DNA of 33,711 nt from Granulosicoccus sp045110515 (GCA_045110515.1 JBGCGD010000028.1:1-33711); one strand, 5' to 3'. Shown: positions 8,310-17,698, numbered from the stretch's first letter. Numbers and translations are program-made. The notes: a model not told the origin generated them from the sequence alone.

Positions 8310-8996
8310 ATGAAACCACTGCGCCTGGTCCTAACGTCTGCCCTATTGTCCGCCGCCATGCTCACGGGATGCGCAACCGATGATCCAAACCGACGGGCCA
8401 AAGCAGGTGCAGCAATTGGTGCTGTCATTGGGGGACTAGCAGGCAACCAGTCAAGTAGTAACAACGGCAAATATGTCGGCGCATTCGTGGGCGCGCTAAC
8501 GGGAGCTGCAGTTGGCAATTACATGGACAAGCAACAAAGTAAGCTTGAAGCAAAGCTGGCTGCTGAACGACGCAACAATCAGGTAGCCATTACGAGAATT
8601 GATGCTGAAACACTGAAGCTGGATGTTCGAAGTGAAGCTTCCTTCGATATAAACAGCGACTCAATTAAGGATAATTTCCGAACAAGCCTGGACACAATGG
8701 CAGAGATCATAGGCGAGTACGATCAGACCGCTGTACATATCATCGGTCATACCGATAGCACTGGCACGCAAAGCTATAACCAGCAACTATCAGAAAAAAG
8801 AGCGACTTCAGTGACACGTTATTTAAGCCGAAACGGGGTCACTCGTACACGCATGAGGTTTTCGGGTCGCGGTGAAAATCAACCCTTAGACACCAACGCT
8901 ACGAGTTCGGGTCGAAGTCGTAACCGACGTGTTGAAATCTACTTGAAGACTATCGTCAAAGATCGGGAAAACGAAGCGTTTCGAGCCCCCATCTAG
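8310..8996 (+). CDS. OmpA-family lipoprotein with glycine zipper (YiaD-like)
   Basis: The 228-residue product has a lipoprotein signal with lipobox L-T-G-C (C21). A Gly/Ala-rich segment at about 32-70 (AGAAIGAVIGGLAG, GAFVGALTGAAVGN) has the small-residue pattern of a glycine zipper that inserts in or lies on the membrane. A helical Lys/Glu stretch leads to an OmpA domain at ~100-215, with GHTDSTG (D149) and NRRVEI (R206) as the peptidoglycan-binding residues. This is the usual YiaD architecture: an outer-membrane lipoprotein tethered to the cell wall. The 255-bp region upstream, divergent from csaA, must hold its promoter. No strong consensus is obvious there. Confidence 0.9.
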   Translation: MKPLRLVLTSALLSAAMLTGCATDDPNRRAKAGAAIGAVIGGLAGNQSSSNNGKYVGAFVGALTGAAVGNYMDKQQSKLEAKLAAERRNNQVAITRIDAETLKLDVRSEASFDINSDSIKDNFRTSLDTMAEIIGEYDQTAVHIIGHTDSTGTQSYNQQLSEKRATSVTRYLSRNGVTRTRMRFSGRGENQPLDTNATSSGRSRNRRVEIYLKTIVKDRENEAFRAPI

Positions 8997-9050
8997 CGTG
9001 TGTTGAGTTGGCCTTGAACCGACGTTGATTAAATGGCTAGCTGACAAGGC

Positions 9051-10835
9051 CTAACCATTTAAGGGCCACATCCATAAAATGGTAGGCACACTGACTGCCG
9101 TAATTAGTATTTCCAGTGGAAGGCCCATCCGCCAATAGTCGCTGAATTTATAACCACCCGGCCCCATGACCAATGTGTTGCACTGATGCCCGATAGGCGT
9201 CAGGAATGCGCAAGATGCACCAACCGCAACCGCCATAAGGAATGGATCAGCACTAACCTCAAGGGCGTTTGCCATAGCGATGCCCAGTGGAGCCATCACC
9301 AAAGCAGTGGCCGCATTGTTGATCACATCACTCAGGAGCATGGTCACAACCAATAGCAAGGTGATGATGATAGGAATAGACAAACCTTCCGTTACTCTTA
9401 TGAGGTTGTCAGCAACCAGTTGAGTCGTTCCCGTCGTTGTCAGCGCATTACCTACAGGAATCATGGCAGCCAGTAACACGATGACCGGCCAGTCGATATC
9501 ATCGTATATTTCACGCGTCGATAGAATACCGGTGAAAACATAGGCACCCACTGCGCAGACAAAGGCCACGGGTAAGCTCACCACTCCCGCGATCCCTAAA
9601 CCAATGGCTACAGCGAAAATGCCGCTCGCCAAAGCAATTTTCCGAGTTCTATTGAGGTTGATAGCGCGACGCATTAACGGCCACAAACCTAAAGAACCGA
9701 ACTGTCGATCGACTAACTCTGTGTCTGCGTGAAGTAACAATACATCACCGGCACGGAACACTTGCTGACGTAATCGCTCGGTGACCGGTCGGCCGTGTCT
9801 TGCCAACCCCACCAGCGCCATTGTTCGGCCGGTCTGACGTCGAATGAATTCGACGCCTCTACCTATTAATGGCGAATCATTACGTACAACTCCTTCCGCC
9901 ATAACTTCGTTATCAGCGGATGGTTGCACAAACGTTGGCGATGCCGTACTTAACAGTTCAAGCCCGTGCTTATCGAGGAAAGATTTTAAATCGTCCGGAT
10001 TGGCACGAACGATCATCACATCCGCTTCGGCAATCTTGTAGCTAGCATGAACTGAGCGTGCAAATCTGCGCTTACCGGCCACACCGATAACCTCAACAGT
10101 CCCTTCATCCAGCCCATCAATCTCACCCAGACTCGACCCCACCAGAGAGCATTCAGCGGGCACCCGCGCTTCGGTTAGGTACACGCCCGCAGATAGCTTT
10201 GACGCATCGTCTTGGTATTCGAGACGTGCTCTGGGAATCAATCGCCAGCCAACAAGGGTAATGAACGCAAAACCGATAATAGCGATAGGCAACCCGACCG
10301 GGGCGAAGTCGAACATACCGAAGGGTTCACCGGATTCCTGAGCACGGATGCTGGCGACAATAATATTGGGTGGTGTACCGATCAGAGTCATCATGCCACC
10401 TAATAAACTGCCGAAAGCTAACGGCATGAGTATGAGCCCGGGCGAACGCTTGCGCTCGTGCGCGGTGGACAAGGCAATGGGTAACAATAACGCCAGCGCG
10501 CCTACGTTATTCATAAATGCCGAGGCCACCGTGACAACCGCCGTCAGCGCGGCGATATGAAGGATCGGCGTTTCAGTTAGGTGGCTGATTCGACTCGCCA
10601 CCTCATCGACCACCCCGGCGTTTCGCAATGCAGAGCTAATAATGAGTACGGCCGCAACAGTTATGACCGCCGGATGGCCAAAGCCTTCAAACGCCTCGCC
10701 CGGCTCTACAAGGCCTGCAACCACGGTACTCATCAGCGCAAACATTGCAACCAAATCGTATCGCCACCGCCCCCAAACAAACGCCAGCAGGGTTAACAGC
10801 AAGATACCGCTTATTAATAATTGAGAGTTGCTCAT
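9051..10835 (-). CDS. SLC13-family permease with two TrkA-C (RCK-C) domains
   Basis: The 594-residue protein is an anion transporter of the divalent anion:sodium symporter/ArsB superfamily. The first ~200 residues hold about six membrane segments, including the NNVGALALLLP re-entrant motif and IGTPPNIIV. Residues ~207-390 form a soluble insert of two regulatory TrkA-C-like units. The second membrane half has the mirrored motif NNAATALVMAPLGIA and TPIGHQCNTLVMGPGGY. This layout (permease half, RCK-C pair, permease half) is typical of YfbS-like proteins in bacteria. Transported ions could be dicarboxylate or sulfate. The sequence does not decide. It is divergent from the AstE-like gene with 110 bp between starts, and converges with the OmpA lipoprotein. 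Confidence 0.9.
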   Translation of the reverse strand: MSNSQLLISGILLLTLLAFVWGRWRYDLVAMFALMSTVVAGLVEPGEAFEGFGHPAVITVAAVLIISSALRNAGVVDEVASRISHLTETPILHIAALTAVVTVASAFMNNVGALALLLPIALSTAHERKRSPGLILMPLAFGSLLGGMMTLIGTPPNIIVASIRAQESGEPFGMFDFAPVGLPIAIIGFAFITLVGWRLIPRARLEYQDDASKLSAGVYLTEARVPAECSLVGSSLGEIDGLDEGTVEVIGVAGKRRFARSVHASYKIAEADVMIVRANPDDLKSFLDKHGLELLSTASPTFVQPSADNEVMAEGVVRNDSPLIGRGVEFIRRQTGRTMALVGLARHGRPVTERLRQQVFRAGDVLLLHADTELVDRQFGSLGLWPLMRRAINLNRTRKIALASGIFAVAIGLGIAGVVSLPVAFVCAVGAYVFTGILSTREIYDDIDWPVIVLLAAMIPVGNALTTTGTTQLVADNLIRVTEGLSIPIIITLLLVVTMLLSDVINNAATALVMAPLGIAMANALEVSADPFLMAVAVGASCAFLTPIGHQCNTLVMGPGGYKFSDYWRMGLPLEILITAVSVPTILWMWPLNG

Positions 10836-10945
10836 GGGGCTAGAGTATCAAGTCTTGAAAAAAGGATTGCATGCCTTTTGCATCATTCACGTTTCGATAC
10901 ATTTTATTGACCGATAATATCGTCAAAAGCACCCCTGGCATCTTC

Positions 10946-12064
10946 ATGACTAAAGCTCCTTCACAGACGCATACAGTAGATCTCGATCTAGGCGAACCTG
11001 CGCCTAGTAAGGTCCAAGATGCCCATCTATTGGGGCTGCCAGGAACCATGCTTACTGTCGATATTAGTCAAACCGGGAAACAATTCGGGCATTTAGTCGT
11101 ACCAGTTAGTGAATCTCCTTTAAGAGACGGGCACATCAGACTACCGGTTTGTGTTGTCCGCGGGAAAACCAGTGGCCCGACGGTTACATTGATAGCTGGC
11201 GTTCACGGGGACGAGTTTGAAGGTCCACTTACCTTACAAAAATTGTCCCGGGAATTGAACGCTGACGCCGTATCGGGTTGCGTTATTCTGGTTCCGAGTA
11301 TCAATCTTATGGCTCTGGAGTCCGCATCTCGTAACTCGCCGCACGATCAGCGAGATATGGATTTATGTTTTCCCGGAAAACCAAATGGGACGCTCAGTGA
11401 GCGCGTTGCTTTCGAGATATTCGAAAGGTTAATTCGCCCCGCCAATCTTGTTATTGATTTGCGTTCAGGTGGCTCAACCTTGAACTTCGCCCCACTCGCT
11501 GCCGTTCGTGCCGTCAACGGGTCTCGGGTTAAAAGCTCCAGTGCCCACACTCACGAACAAATTAGACAGAACAACAGTGAAGAGGCCATGTTTGCATTCG
11601 GCGCACCTAACTGCGTCCGATTACCCTTGAGCACACCGCTTAGCTGCCTACAGACGAGCGTCAATGATTTAGGGATACCCTATATCCAGAGCGAACTGGG
11701 CGGCGGTGGCGGCTGCAGTGCCGAGACACTCTCAATTGCCTACGTAGGCTGCAACAATGTGCTTAGACAACAAGGTGTTTTGCATGACGAGATTCAGTTG
11801 CGCTCTTCACGAATTCTTGAAGTTAGAGACAGCACATTCTACGTGCAGGCCACAACCTCGGGCATGCTTGAGTTTCATGGGCGCTTAGGGGCCAACATTT
11901 ACCAAGGAGATGCGTTGGCCTCTTTGATCGATTTACATGATGCCGGTTCGCAACCGCACGTAATAATCACACCTAAAAACAGCGTGCTGCTCGCAATAAG
12001 GCACGCAGGTCCCGTGAAAACCGGCGATCTCATTGCCATTCTGGCAGAAGAAGTTCCTCAGTAG
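10946..12064 (+). CDS. Succinylglutamate desuccinylase/aspartoacylase-family protein with altered active site
   Basis: I start at ATG 10946 (372 residues); an upstream in-frame start at 10871 would add 25 unrelated residues. The fold is the M14-like zinc amidohydrolase of AstE, AspA and DoeB. Visible are GVHGDEFEG with H87 and E90 (two zinc ligands), R129, and the catalytic Glu in SELGGGG (E250), a motif typical of the DoeB-like branch. Two key places differ. The third zinc ligand, normally His in DLH, is Arg (VIDLRSGG, R173). The substrate-binding Asn-Arg of DMNRxF is Asp-Leu (DMDLCFPG, D139-L140). It may be inactive, use another metal geometry, or bind rather than hydrolyse. The frame is intact and codon use is normal, so it is not an obvious pseudogene. 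Confidence 0.85.
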   Translation: MTKAPSQTHTVDLDLGEPAPSKVQDAHLLGLPGTMLTVDISQTGKQFGHLVVPVSESPLRDGHIRLPVCVVRGKTSGPTVTLIAGVHGDEFEGPLTLQKLSRELNADAVSGCVILVPSINLMALESASRNSPHDQRDMDLCFPGKPNGTLSERVAFEIFERLIRPANLVIDLRSGGSTLNFAPLAAVRAVNGSRVKSSSAHTHEQIRQNNSEEAMFAFGAPNCVRLPLSTPLSCLQTSVNDLGIPYIQSELGGGGGCSAETLSIAYVGCNNVLRQQGVLHDEIQLRSSRILEVRDSTFYVQATTSGMLEFHGRLGANIYQGDALASLIDLHDAGSQPHVIITPKNSVLLAIRHAGPVKTGDLIAILAEEVPQ

Positions 12065-12151
12065 CCACCCTGAAAAAACAGTATCGGGTAATTTTCAGAC
12101 GAAGTCGGTAGCATTAACCTGTCACGAACTGATGAAACCTTCTCTGTCCCA

Positions 12152-13009
12152 ATGCTCAAGCGGATGCCGACTGTCTCGGCCATCATACCCACTTACAACC
12201 GACTGCCATCGCTGCGTATAGCCGTAGAATCGGTATTATCGCAACGCTATGCAGTGCACGAGCTCATTGTAGTTGATGACGGTTCCACTGATGGGACACA
12301 CGAGTGGTGTGAACGCCAAGAGCGGATTACGCTGATAACTCAACACAACCAGGGCGTTTCACACGCAAGAAATCGCGCCATTGAGCAAGCAACCGGCGAA
12401 TGGATAGGCTTGTTGGATTCCGATGATCGCTGGTACCCGGAAAAACTCGAGGAACAAGTCGCCGCAATAAACCAATCACCCCATTACAGACTTTGCCATT
12501 GCGACGAACACTGGATAAGAAACGGCAAACGCGTAAATCCGAAATTTAAGCATCGTAAGTATGGCGGAGACGTATTTGCTCATTGTCTGCCCTTGTGTGC
12601 CATTTCGCCCTCAGCAGCTCTGCTACATCATTCACTGTTAAACGAAGTCGGTCTGTTCGACGAAACCTTACCCGCCTGTGAAGACTACGACTTGTGGTTA
12701 AGAATCGCCGCGAGAGAAGAAGTCTTGTATGTCGACAAGGCCTTGCTTGAAAAAACTGGCGGACATGCAGATCAACTGTCTCAGCGTTACCCCGCAATGG
12801 ACACTTTTCGCTTAAAAGCCTTAGCAAAATTACTACGTAACAACAATTTAAGCGCAGAGCAACGAACGCTAACAAACGATATGTTTTTTAAAAAATTGCG
12901 TATCTATTGCAACGGCGCAAAAAAACGCGGCAAACTAGACTCTATCGACTCTATGCTCGATGACTATCAAGACTTAGTGGACCGCAAAACGGTCTTAACT
13001 TTCCGCTAA
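12152..13009 (+). CDS. Family 2 glycosyltransferase
   Basis: The 285-residue protein is a GT-A inverting glycosyltransferase. It has SAIIPTYNR at 9-17, the nucleotide-binding VDDGSTDGT at 41-49, the metal-binding D-S-D-D at 89-92 and the acceptor-side ED of CEDYDLWLR at 177-178. There are no membrane helices, so it is cytoplasmic or peripherally associated. The C-terminal ~70 residues are basic and helical (KAKKRGK-type), which may help membrane contact. An alternative ATG four codons downstream (12164) is possible. Sugar donor and acceptor are unknown. It is not in a recognisable polysaccharide cluster: the next genes are DUF6164 (21 bp) and a metallopeptidase-like lipoprotein. Confidence 0.9.
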   Translation: MLKRMPTVSAIIPTYNRLPSLRIAVESVLSQRYAVHELIVVDDGSTDGTHEWCERQERITLITQHNQGVSHARNRAIEQATGEWIGLLDSDDRWYPEKLEEQVAAINQSPHYRLCHCDEHWIRNGKRVNPKFKHRKYGGDVFAHCLPLCAISPSAALLHHSLLNEVGLFDETLPACEDYDLWLRIAAREEVLYVDKALLEKTGGHADQLSQRYPAMDTFRLKALAKLLRNNNLSAEQRTLTNDMFFKKLRIYCNGAKKRGKLDSIDSMLDDYQDLVDRKTVLTFR

Positions 13010-13030
13010 CAATACGAGTCGCATTTATTC

Positions 13031-13405
13031 ATGCCTACTTTAGTATTTCGATTACGAAACGTGCCTGAAGACGAGGCTGACGATGTTCGCACGCTTATGG
13101 ACGAAAGCGAATTGGACTGGTACGAGACATCAGCGGGTAATTGGGGTATTGCCATGCCCGCTATTTGGGTTACGAATGATGAAGATTCGCCAAAGGCACG
13201 AGACCTCATAAATAACTACCAGACAAATCGCCAAGCTGAACGGCGCAGCGACTACCTCAATGCCGTAAAAATCGGAACCGCCCCCAGCCTCTCTAAGCGC
13301 ATTCGGGAACAGCCGGTTAAAACGGGCGGCATCGTTTTATTCTGTCTGTTTATTCTCTATGTGACCCTCAACCCTTTCTTGCGGCTCATCGGATACACGC
13401 AGTAA
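13031..13405 (+). CDS. DUF6164-like small membrane protein
   Basis: The 124-residue product opens MPTLVFRLRNVPEDEADDVR and continues with DWYETSAGNWGIAMPAIWV, a pattern I associate with DUF6164, a gammaproteobacterial family without known function. Residues 1-~75 form a small soluble alpha/beta domain. One hydrophobic helix at ~98-116 (GGIVLFCLFILYVTL) anchors the C-terminus in the inner membrane. The length fits the family. It is 21 bp after the glycosyltransferase, so it may be cotranscribed, although DUF6164 genes are usually conserved independently of GT2. Confidence 0.75.
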   Translation: MPTLVFRLRNVPEDEADDVRTLMDESELDWYETSAGNWGIAMPAIWVTNDEDSPKARDLINNYQTNRQAERRSDYLNAVKIGTAPSLSKRIREQPVKTGGIVLFCLFILYVTLNPFLRLIGYTQ

Positions 13406-13516
13406 GGAATTTCAGTCATTCGGGCTAACAGGCGCTTCCAAGCGTGCGTTCTGTGATCCACGTCATACATGCGATTCAGGTAGGGAATACACTAATAAGA
13501 AAAGCCTTCTACCCTC

Positions 13517-15064
13517 ATGAATCCGCCGTTTCCTACTACTGGAGCCTCTCGCTGTTGGCGAGTACAAAAGCCTCGGGCAACGACGGCCTATCGTTTGTTC
13601 AAGCGAACAACGGCCCTATTCTTGATCATCAACCTGAGCGGATGCCAAGCAGTCAGCTCAGAGACCATCACGCCGAATGTACACAGTATAAATCGGGTTC
13701 ATAGTGCCCGCGCAAATACTCCGCTTAATAGCGAACAAACAGCCGTTCAGACATTCCGAGAAACAGCATTTGTTTATGGGGGAAGTTGGTCTGAAAATAT
13801 TGACGAGATGTTTGTTAAAGCTCGTGAGCTGGTTGAACAAAAGCTTGAAACAAACCTTGAGCACGTAACGCTCAAAATCGTTGATAACAAACCTATCAAT
13901 GAAGAAGTCAGCAGAGAGTCACATCGACTCATTCAAGCGCAGTTCGGTGACAACGAATTTGCCAGACACTTCTTGAGCAAAGTTATGGATGCACAGGTAG
14001 GCACCTATGCCGCTTTGTTTACATCAAAAACGAATTCCATCATGGTGAGTCAGGATATGCTCAGTAGCTTCGAGAACTCCCTTCCTGCCGACGAATCTAT
14101 AAGAACGTCTGCGCTCATGACGCTGCTTATTCATGAACTTGTGCATGCCGCCGATGATCAACGATACAAAATTCACGAAAACCGTGCACTGAATTTTAGA
14201 GCCTCATTCGCACAGTCGGCAACGTTTGAAGGTCATGCTCAATGGATCACCCGAAAGATTTGTGAGCAACACAATTGTAGTGAAGGCTTAGATGCCTTGG
14301 ACAACTTCATGTTCAACCGCAATGCGGAACCGGCTCTGCACTCGCAACCAATAGAAGCTATTAGCCACAACGTGCTTGAATATTCGTATGTTGAAGGTGA
14401 GCGTTTTATCGCAGCGCTGGCGGAACGGGAGAATGGCCAGCAGCTTATTGATGAATTACTCAGTGCCCCACCGCAAGATCCGATACAAATTCTTTCACCA
14501 GAGACCTTTCCCGACAAAGAACGAGAAATAAGGAATCAACGGCTAATCAGCGCCAGTCTGGATGTCGACCATGCTTGGGTGAAAGGCAGCTGGATAGGTG
14601 TAGAGACATCACCCTTAAAGGGTGTCAATCTCAGATCGGACCCTGAACAACGTGAAGCGGCGATAGACGGCTTTACCCGACTGATAAACAGCATGGTTTC
14701 TATGCAATTTTACGATCAAGACCGTCACAACTCTAAACCCATGGAAGTCACTGTTCTACAAACAGACACAGCGAGAACGGCTACCTTATTCGCTAGAACT
14801 CTGCATGACAACGCCTCGGTATCAGCAAGCCGTATCGATGACGAATCCGTGGTCGTTAAATCTGCGATTGCTGATAAAAATTCGGACATAAAGGCGCATA
14901 TCTATCGCAGCGAGGTTAGCGACAGCGCACCCTACCGAACAACCATTGCGGTATCAGGGAACTACCTGGTTCAGATATCGGGGGAAACGATTAATTCCAG
15001 CACCCAGGATGACTACGCCGTTCGAGTACTGCTTAACCTTCAGCTAGGAAAGCTTAGGATATAA
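13517..15064 (+). CDS. Lipoprotein with HExxH metallopeptidase signature
   Basis: I do not know a named family for this 515-residue protein. The N-terminus has a long basic region, a hydrophobic stretch (TTALFLIINL) and a lipobox L-S-G-C with C43. An unusually long n-region precedes it; no later start in this frame would keep the lipobox with a normal n-region. HELVHAADD at 206-214 is a zinc-metallopeptidase motif. E238 in FEGHAQW, ~30 residues on, is well placed to be the third zinc ligand, as in gluzincins. The C-terminal ~200 residues resemble no motif I recognise and may be a binding domain. It is probably a secreted or surface-anchored peptidase-like protein. The gene ends 18 bp from the convergent HNH gene. 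Confidence 0.75.
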   Translation: MNPPFPTTGASRCWRVQKPRATTAYRLFKRTTALFLIINLSGCQAVSSETITPNVHSINRVHSARANTPLNSEQTAVQTFRETAFVYGGSWSENIDEMFVKARELVEQKLETNLEHVTLKIVDNKPINEEVSRESHRLIQAQFGDNEFARHFLSKVMDAQVGTYAALFTSKTNSIMVSQDMLSSFENSLPADESIRTSALMTLLIHELVHAADDQRYKIHENRALNFRASFAQSATFEGHAQWITRKICEQHNCSEGLDALDNFMFNRNAEPALHSQPIEAISHNVLEYSYVEGERFIAALAERENGQQLIDELLSAPPQDPIQILSPETFPDKEREIRNQRLISASLDVDHAWVKGSWIGVETSPLKGVNLRSDPEQREAAIDGFTRLINSMVSMQFYDQDRHNSKPMEVTVLQTDTARTATLFARTLHDNASVSASRIDDESVVVKSAIADKNSDIKAHIYRSEVSDSAPYRTTIAVSGNYLVQISGETINSSTQDDYAVRVLLNLQLGKLRI

Positions 15065-15082
15065 ACCAGGTGGCGAGGACGC

Positions 15083-15637
15083 TTAGGCAAATGCACTGCC
15101 GTTAACAGAGAAACGAGCCTTCAAAAATTCCATTTGATCAGCCATAACTTCACGGTTGGACAAATAGAAGAACTCATGCCGATTAGGCGCAAAAGGTACT
15201 GCTAACAGATGCATATTGGCCTCTTCCGGTGTCAGGCTGCCTTTTCGATTGTTACATCGTCTGCAAGCAGTCACGCAATTGGTCCAAATGTCGCGACCAC
15301 CCCTTGACGTGGGCATGACGTGATCTCTGGAGAGATCTTCAGTGGGGTGCTCCACTCCGCAATACAAGCACAGTTGCTGATCGCGAGCAAAGAGAAGTTC
15401 GTTGCTCAGTGTGGGTGCGAATGTATGGGTATCCACTCGCCCGCCGCAAGCGATGATACTGGGTAAGTTTAATTCAGAGCGGATACCAGATTTATTGTAG
15501 CCACCTCGAACCGTGCGGGTCGTATCACCGATACTCCACAAGACCTGGTCTTTTACCAGCAATGTGGCAGTTTCCTGCCAACTCAACCAGGCGATGGGTG
15601 TACCGGCCTTATTCAGGCGCAATACTTTGCTGTTCAT
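15083..15637 (-). CDS. HNH endonuclease-family protein
   Basis: The 184-residue protein carries a zinc-bound HNH domain in its C-terminal half: C90-L-Y-C93 and C125-R-R-C128 for the structural zinc, then the catalytic pattern RDHVMPTSRGG (H106), N120 and C-N-N-R-K (N129). The N-terminal ~75 residues (VLRLNKAGTPIAWLSW...) are the usual small domain in the COG1403-type chromosomal HNH proteins. These stand-alone proteins are widespread in proteobacteria without an adjacent methylase or phage gene, as here. They are thus not evidence of a restriction system. The gap to the ABC transporter gene is 123 bp. Confidence 0.9.
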   Translation of the reverse strand: MNSKVLRLNKAGTPIAWLSWQETATLLVKDQVLWSIGDTTRTVRGGYNKSGIRSELNLPSIIACGGRVDTHTFAPTLSNELLFARDQQLCLYCGVEHPTEDLSRDHVMPTSRGGRDIWTNCVTACRRCNNRKGSLTPEEANMHLLAVPFAPNRHEFFYLSNREVMADQMEFLKARFSVNGSAFA

Positions 15638-15760
15638 CGTCAGTTACATTTTTTTGTTGCGTACTGTGTATACCACAACATTTGCAACAGGTTAAGTCCA
15701 CTAGCCAGTTTTCACGCAGCGGCTGCACGGTTAATTGACAAATTTTAAAGGCTCAGACAC

Positions 15761-17599
15761 TCAGCCATGACCCAGAAATCCACCAGATTGACGATGCCAC
15801 AGGCGCGCGTATAGCCCCCCTTTTTCGATAAGTTGTGCATGCGTACCGACTTCTACGATATGCCCTTGATCTAGCACGACAAGCTTGTCTAACGCTGCGA
15901 TGGTGGATAAACGATGCGCAACTGCCAGAACTGTTTTCCCTTCCATGAGTAGCGATAACTGTTGCTGTATCGCCGCCTCAACTTCTGAGTCCAATGCAGA
16001 AGTTGCCTCGTCAAGGATAAGAATGGGGGCGTTTTTTAAGATAACTCGCGCAATTGCAATGCGCTGACGTTGCCCCCCAGAGAGTTTCACACCACGTTCT
16101 CCAACATGGGCATCCAGACCACGACGACCTTGTGGGTCCGTCAGCTCAGGTATAAACGACATGGCTTCAGCAAGCTGCGCAGCTTTTAGTATGTCCTCAT
16201 CAGTCGCCTCTGACTTTCCGTAGCGAATATTGTCGCGGATAGATCGATGTAACAAAGAAGTGTCTTGACTGACGACTGCAATGTTCGAACGTAGACTGTC
16301 TTGCGTGACGTTTCGGATATCCTGATCATCAATAGTTATTGAGCCTGTATCAACATCGTGAAAACGAATCAACAGATCAATCAGAGTTGATTTGCCAGCA
16401 CCAGATTTTCCAACCAACCCCACTTTTTCACCAGGCTTAATGTCGACACTTAAATCGTGAACAACCTTTCCACCCTGACCTTGTTCATCGTATTGAAAAC
16501 CAACCGCATTAAAGCAAATTCTACCCGCAGCGACGCTCAGCGGCTTTGCCTCCGGCTTGTCTTTTATCAGCAAGGGTTGCGAAAGTGTTTCAATGCCATT
16601 TTGCACTGTCCCGATATTTTCAAATAAGGAGGTAATCGTTCGAAGCACCCAGGTGGACATTTGATTCAAACGAATCACTAAACCATTAGCAACCGCAATC
16701 TCACCTACTGTGATCAGCTCAGCCATCCAAAGGCCGATTGATACCGCTGCTGTTCCTGCAATAAGCAGTGTATTCAATACGGTCAGCGTGACTGTCATTT
16801 GCAAAATCGCGCGCATCAAAACTCTAAAAGCACGCGTGTGTCGTAAGATACCATCGCCGGCAAAGTCTTCTTCAAGTGAATGATGGGCGAAGAGCTTTAC
16901 CGATTGTATGTTGGTGTAGCTGTCGACAATTCGCCCCATTAATACCGAGTTTTCTTCTGATAGCTTTGCTGATTTACGGCGCACGGGCGGCACCATGAAA
17001 AGAACAACAGCGAAGTACGCTACCATCCAAATCAAAACTGGAATGAGCAACAGCGAGCTGATTTCTATAAAAAAGATCGCAGTGCCAAGCAGATAAATAA
17101 CCAGCATCCAGGCACCGTCAATAATATTAAGCACAGACTCACGCACGGCATGTCCCGTCTGCATAATTTTCTGCGCGACACGGCCAGCAAAGTCATTTTG
17201 AAAAAACGTCATGCTCTGTCTGAGAACATAGCGATGATTTTGCCAGCGGGTAGCGTTGGCAAGCCCGGGAGCCACTGCCAGATTGATGATCGCCCTGGTT
17301 GCTAGCATAGACATAGGTCGTATCAGAACGACGACGACGGCCATCCAGATAAGCGCTGTTGAATGGCTGCTAAGAAATGATGCGCGATTGGCCTCGCTCA
17401 TCCAATCTAAGATTCTGCCGAGGTAGATGTACACGTACAGCTCGCTAAGGGCTGCAATACCCGACAATACGAGTGTCGATAAAAGAACACCTTTGATAGG
17501 CGCCAAATAGAACCAAAAGAAAGGCAGTGTCTTTTCGGGAGGCTGGCAAGCAGGTGTAGGCCGCAGCGGATCAATCAAAGATTCAAAGAAGCGGTACAC
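15761..17599 (-). CDS. ABC exporter, fused permease and ATPase
   Basis: The 612-residue protein is a half-size type IV ABC exporter. Residues ~30-330 hold the six-helix transmembrane domain. Residues ~358-600 hold the ATPase: Walker A GKSGAGKST at 397-405, Q-loop Gln445, signature LSGGQ at 506-510, Walker B ILILDEA at 526-532 and the switch His562. All nucleotide-binding residues are intact. It would work as a homodimer or heterodimer exporting lipids, peptides or drugs, and no partner half-transporter is nearby. The start codon is GTG. A terminator lies between this gene and the 61-codon gene upstream, so it probably has a separate promoter in the ~38 bases before its start or depends on read-through. 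Confidence 0.92.
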   Translation of the reverse strand: MYRFFESLIDPLRPTPACQPPEKTLPFFWFYLAPIKGVLLSTLVLSGIAALSELYVYIYLGRILDWMSEANRASFLSSHSTALIWMAVVVVLIRPMSMLATRAIINLAVAPGLANATRWQNHRYVLRQSMTFFQNDFAGRVAQKIMQTGHAVRESVLNIIDGAWMLVIYLLGTAIFFIEISSLLLIPVLIWMVAYFAVVLFMVPPVRRKSAKLSEENSVLMGRIVDSYTNIQSVKLFAHHSLEEDFAGDGILRHTRAFRVLMRAILQMTVTLTVLNTLLIAGTAAVSIGLWMAELITVGEIAVANGLVIRLNQMSTWVLRTITSLFENIGTVQNGIETLSQPLLIKDKPEAKPLSVAAGRICFNAVGFQYDEQGQGGKVVHDLSVDIKPGEKVGLVGKSGAGKSTLIDLLIRFHDVDTGSITIDDQDIRNVTQDSLRSNIAVVSQDTSLLHRSIRDNIRYGKSEATDEDILKAAQLAEAMSFIPELTDPQGRRGLDAHVGERGVKLSGGQRQRIAIARVILKNAPILILDEATSALDSEVEAAIQQQLSLLMEGKTVLAVAHRLSTIAALDKLVVLDQGHIVEVGTHAQLIEKGGLYARLWHRQSGGFLGHG

Positions 17600-17636
17600 G
17601 ATTGGGACTATCCGGTTAAGGGCTAACCAGCATAGC

Positions 17637-17676
17637 TAAAAACTTACCTTGCCGACGAGCTTATTGCCGGCAAGGT
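17637..17676 (-). terminator. Rho-independent terminator of the 61-codon gene
   Basis: Read on the minus strand, ACCTTGCCG (17676-17668) pairs with CGGCAAGGT (17654-17646) around a 13-base loop. This is followed by AAG and a run of five T. The stem is 9 bp and G+C rich. It lies 23 bases after the stop of the small gene at 17699, which supports that gene as a real transcription unit. Confidence 0.7.
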
Positions 17677-17698
17677 GTTTCACTTATAAGAGAGAGTG

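Noticed and set aside
9029..9062. TTAAATGG/CCATTTAA inverted repeat between the OmpA lipoprotein and SLC13 genes
   Set aside because: The stem is A+T rich with an 18-base loop and no T-run, so it is not a credible terminator.
15083..15637. HNH gene as part of a restriction or defence system
   Set aside because: No methylase, helicase, toxin or phage gene is adjacent, and this protein type is a common stand-alone chromosomal HNH family.
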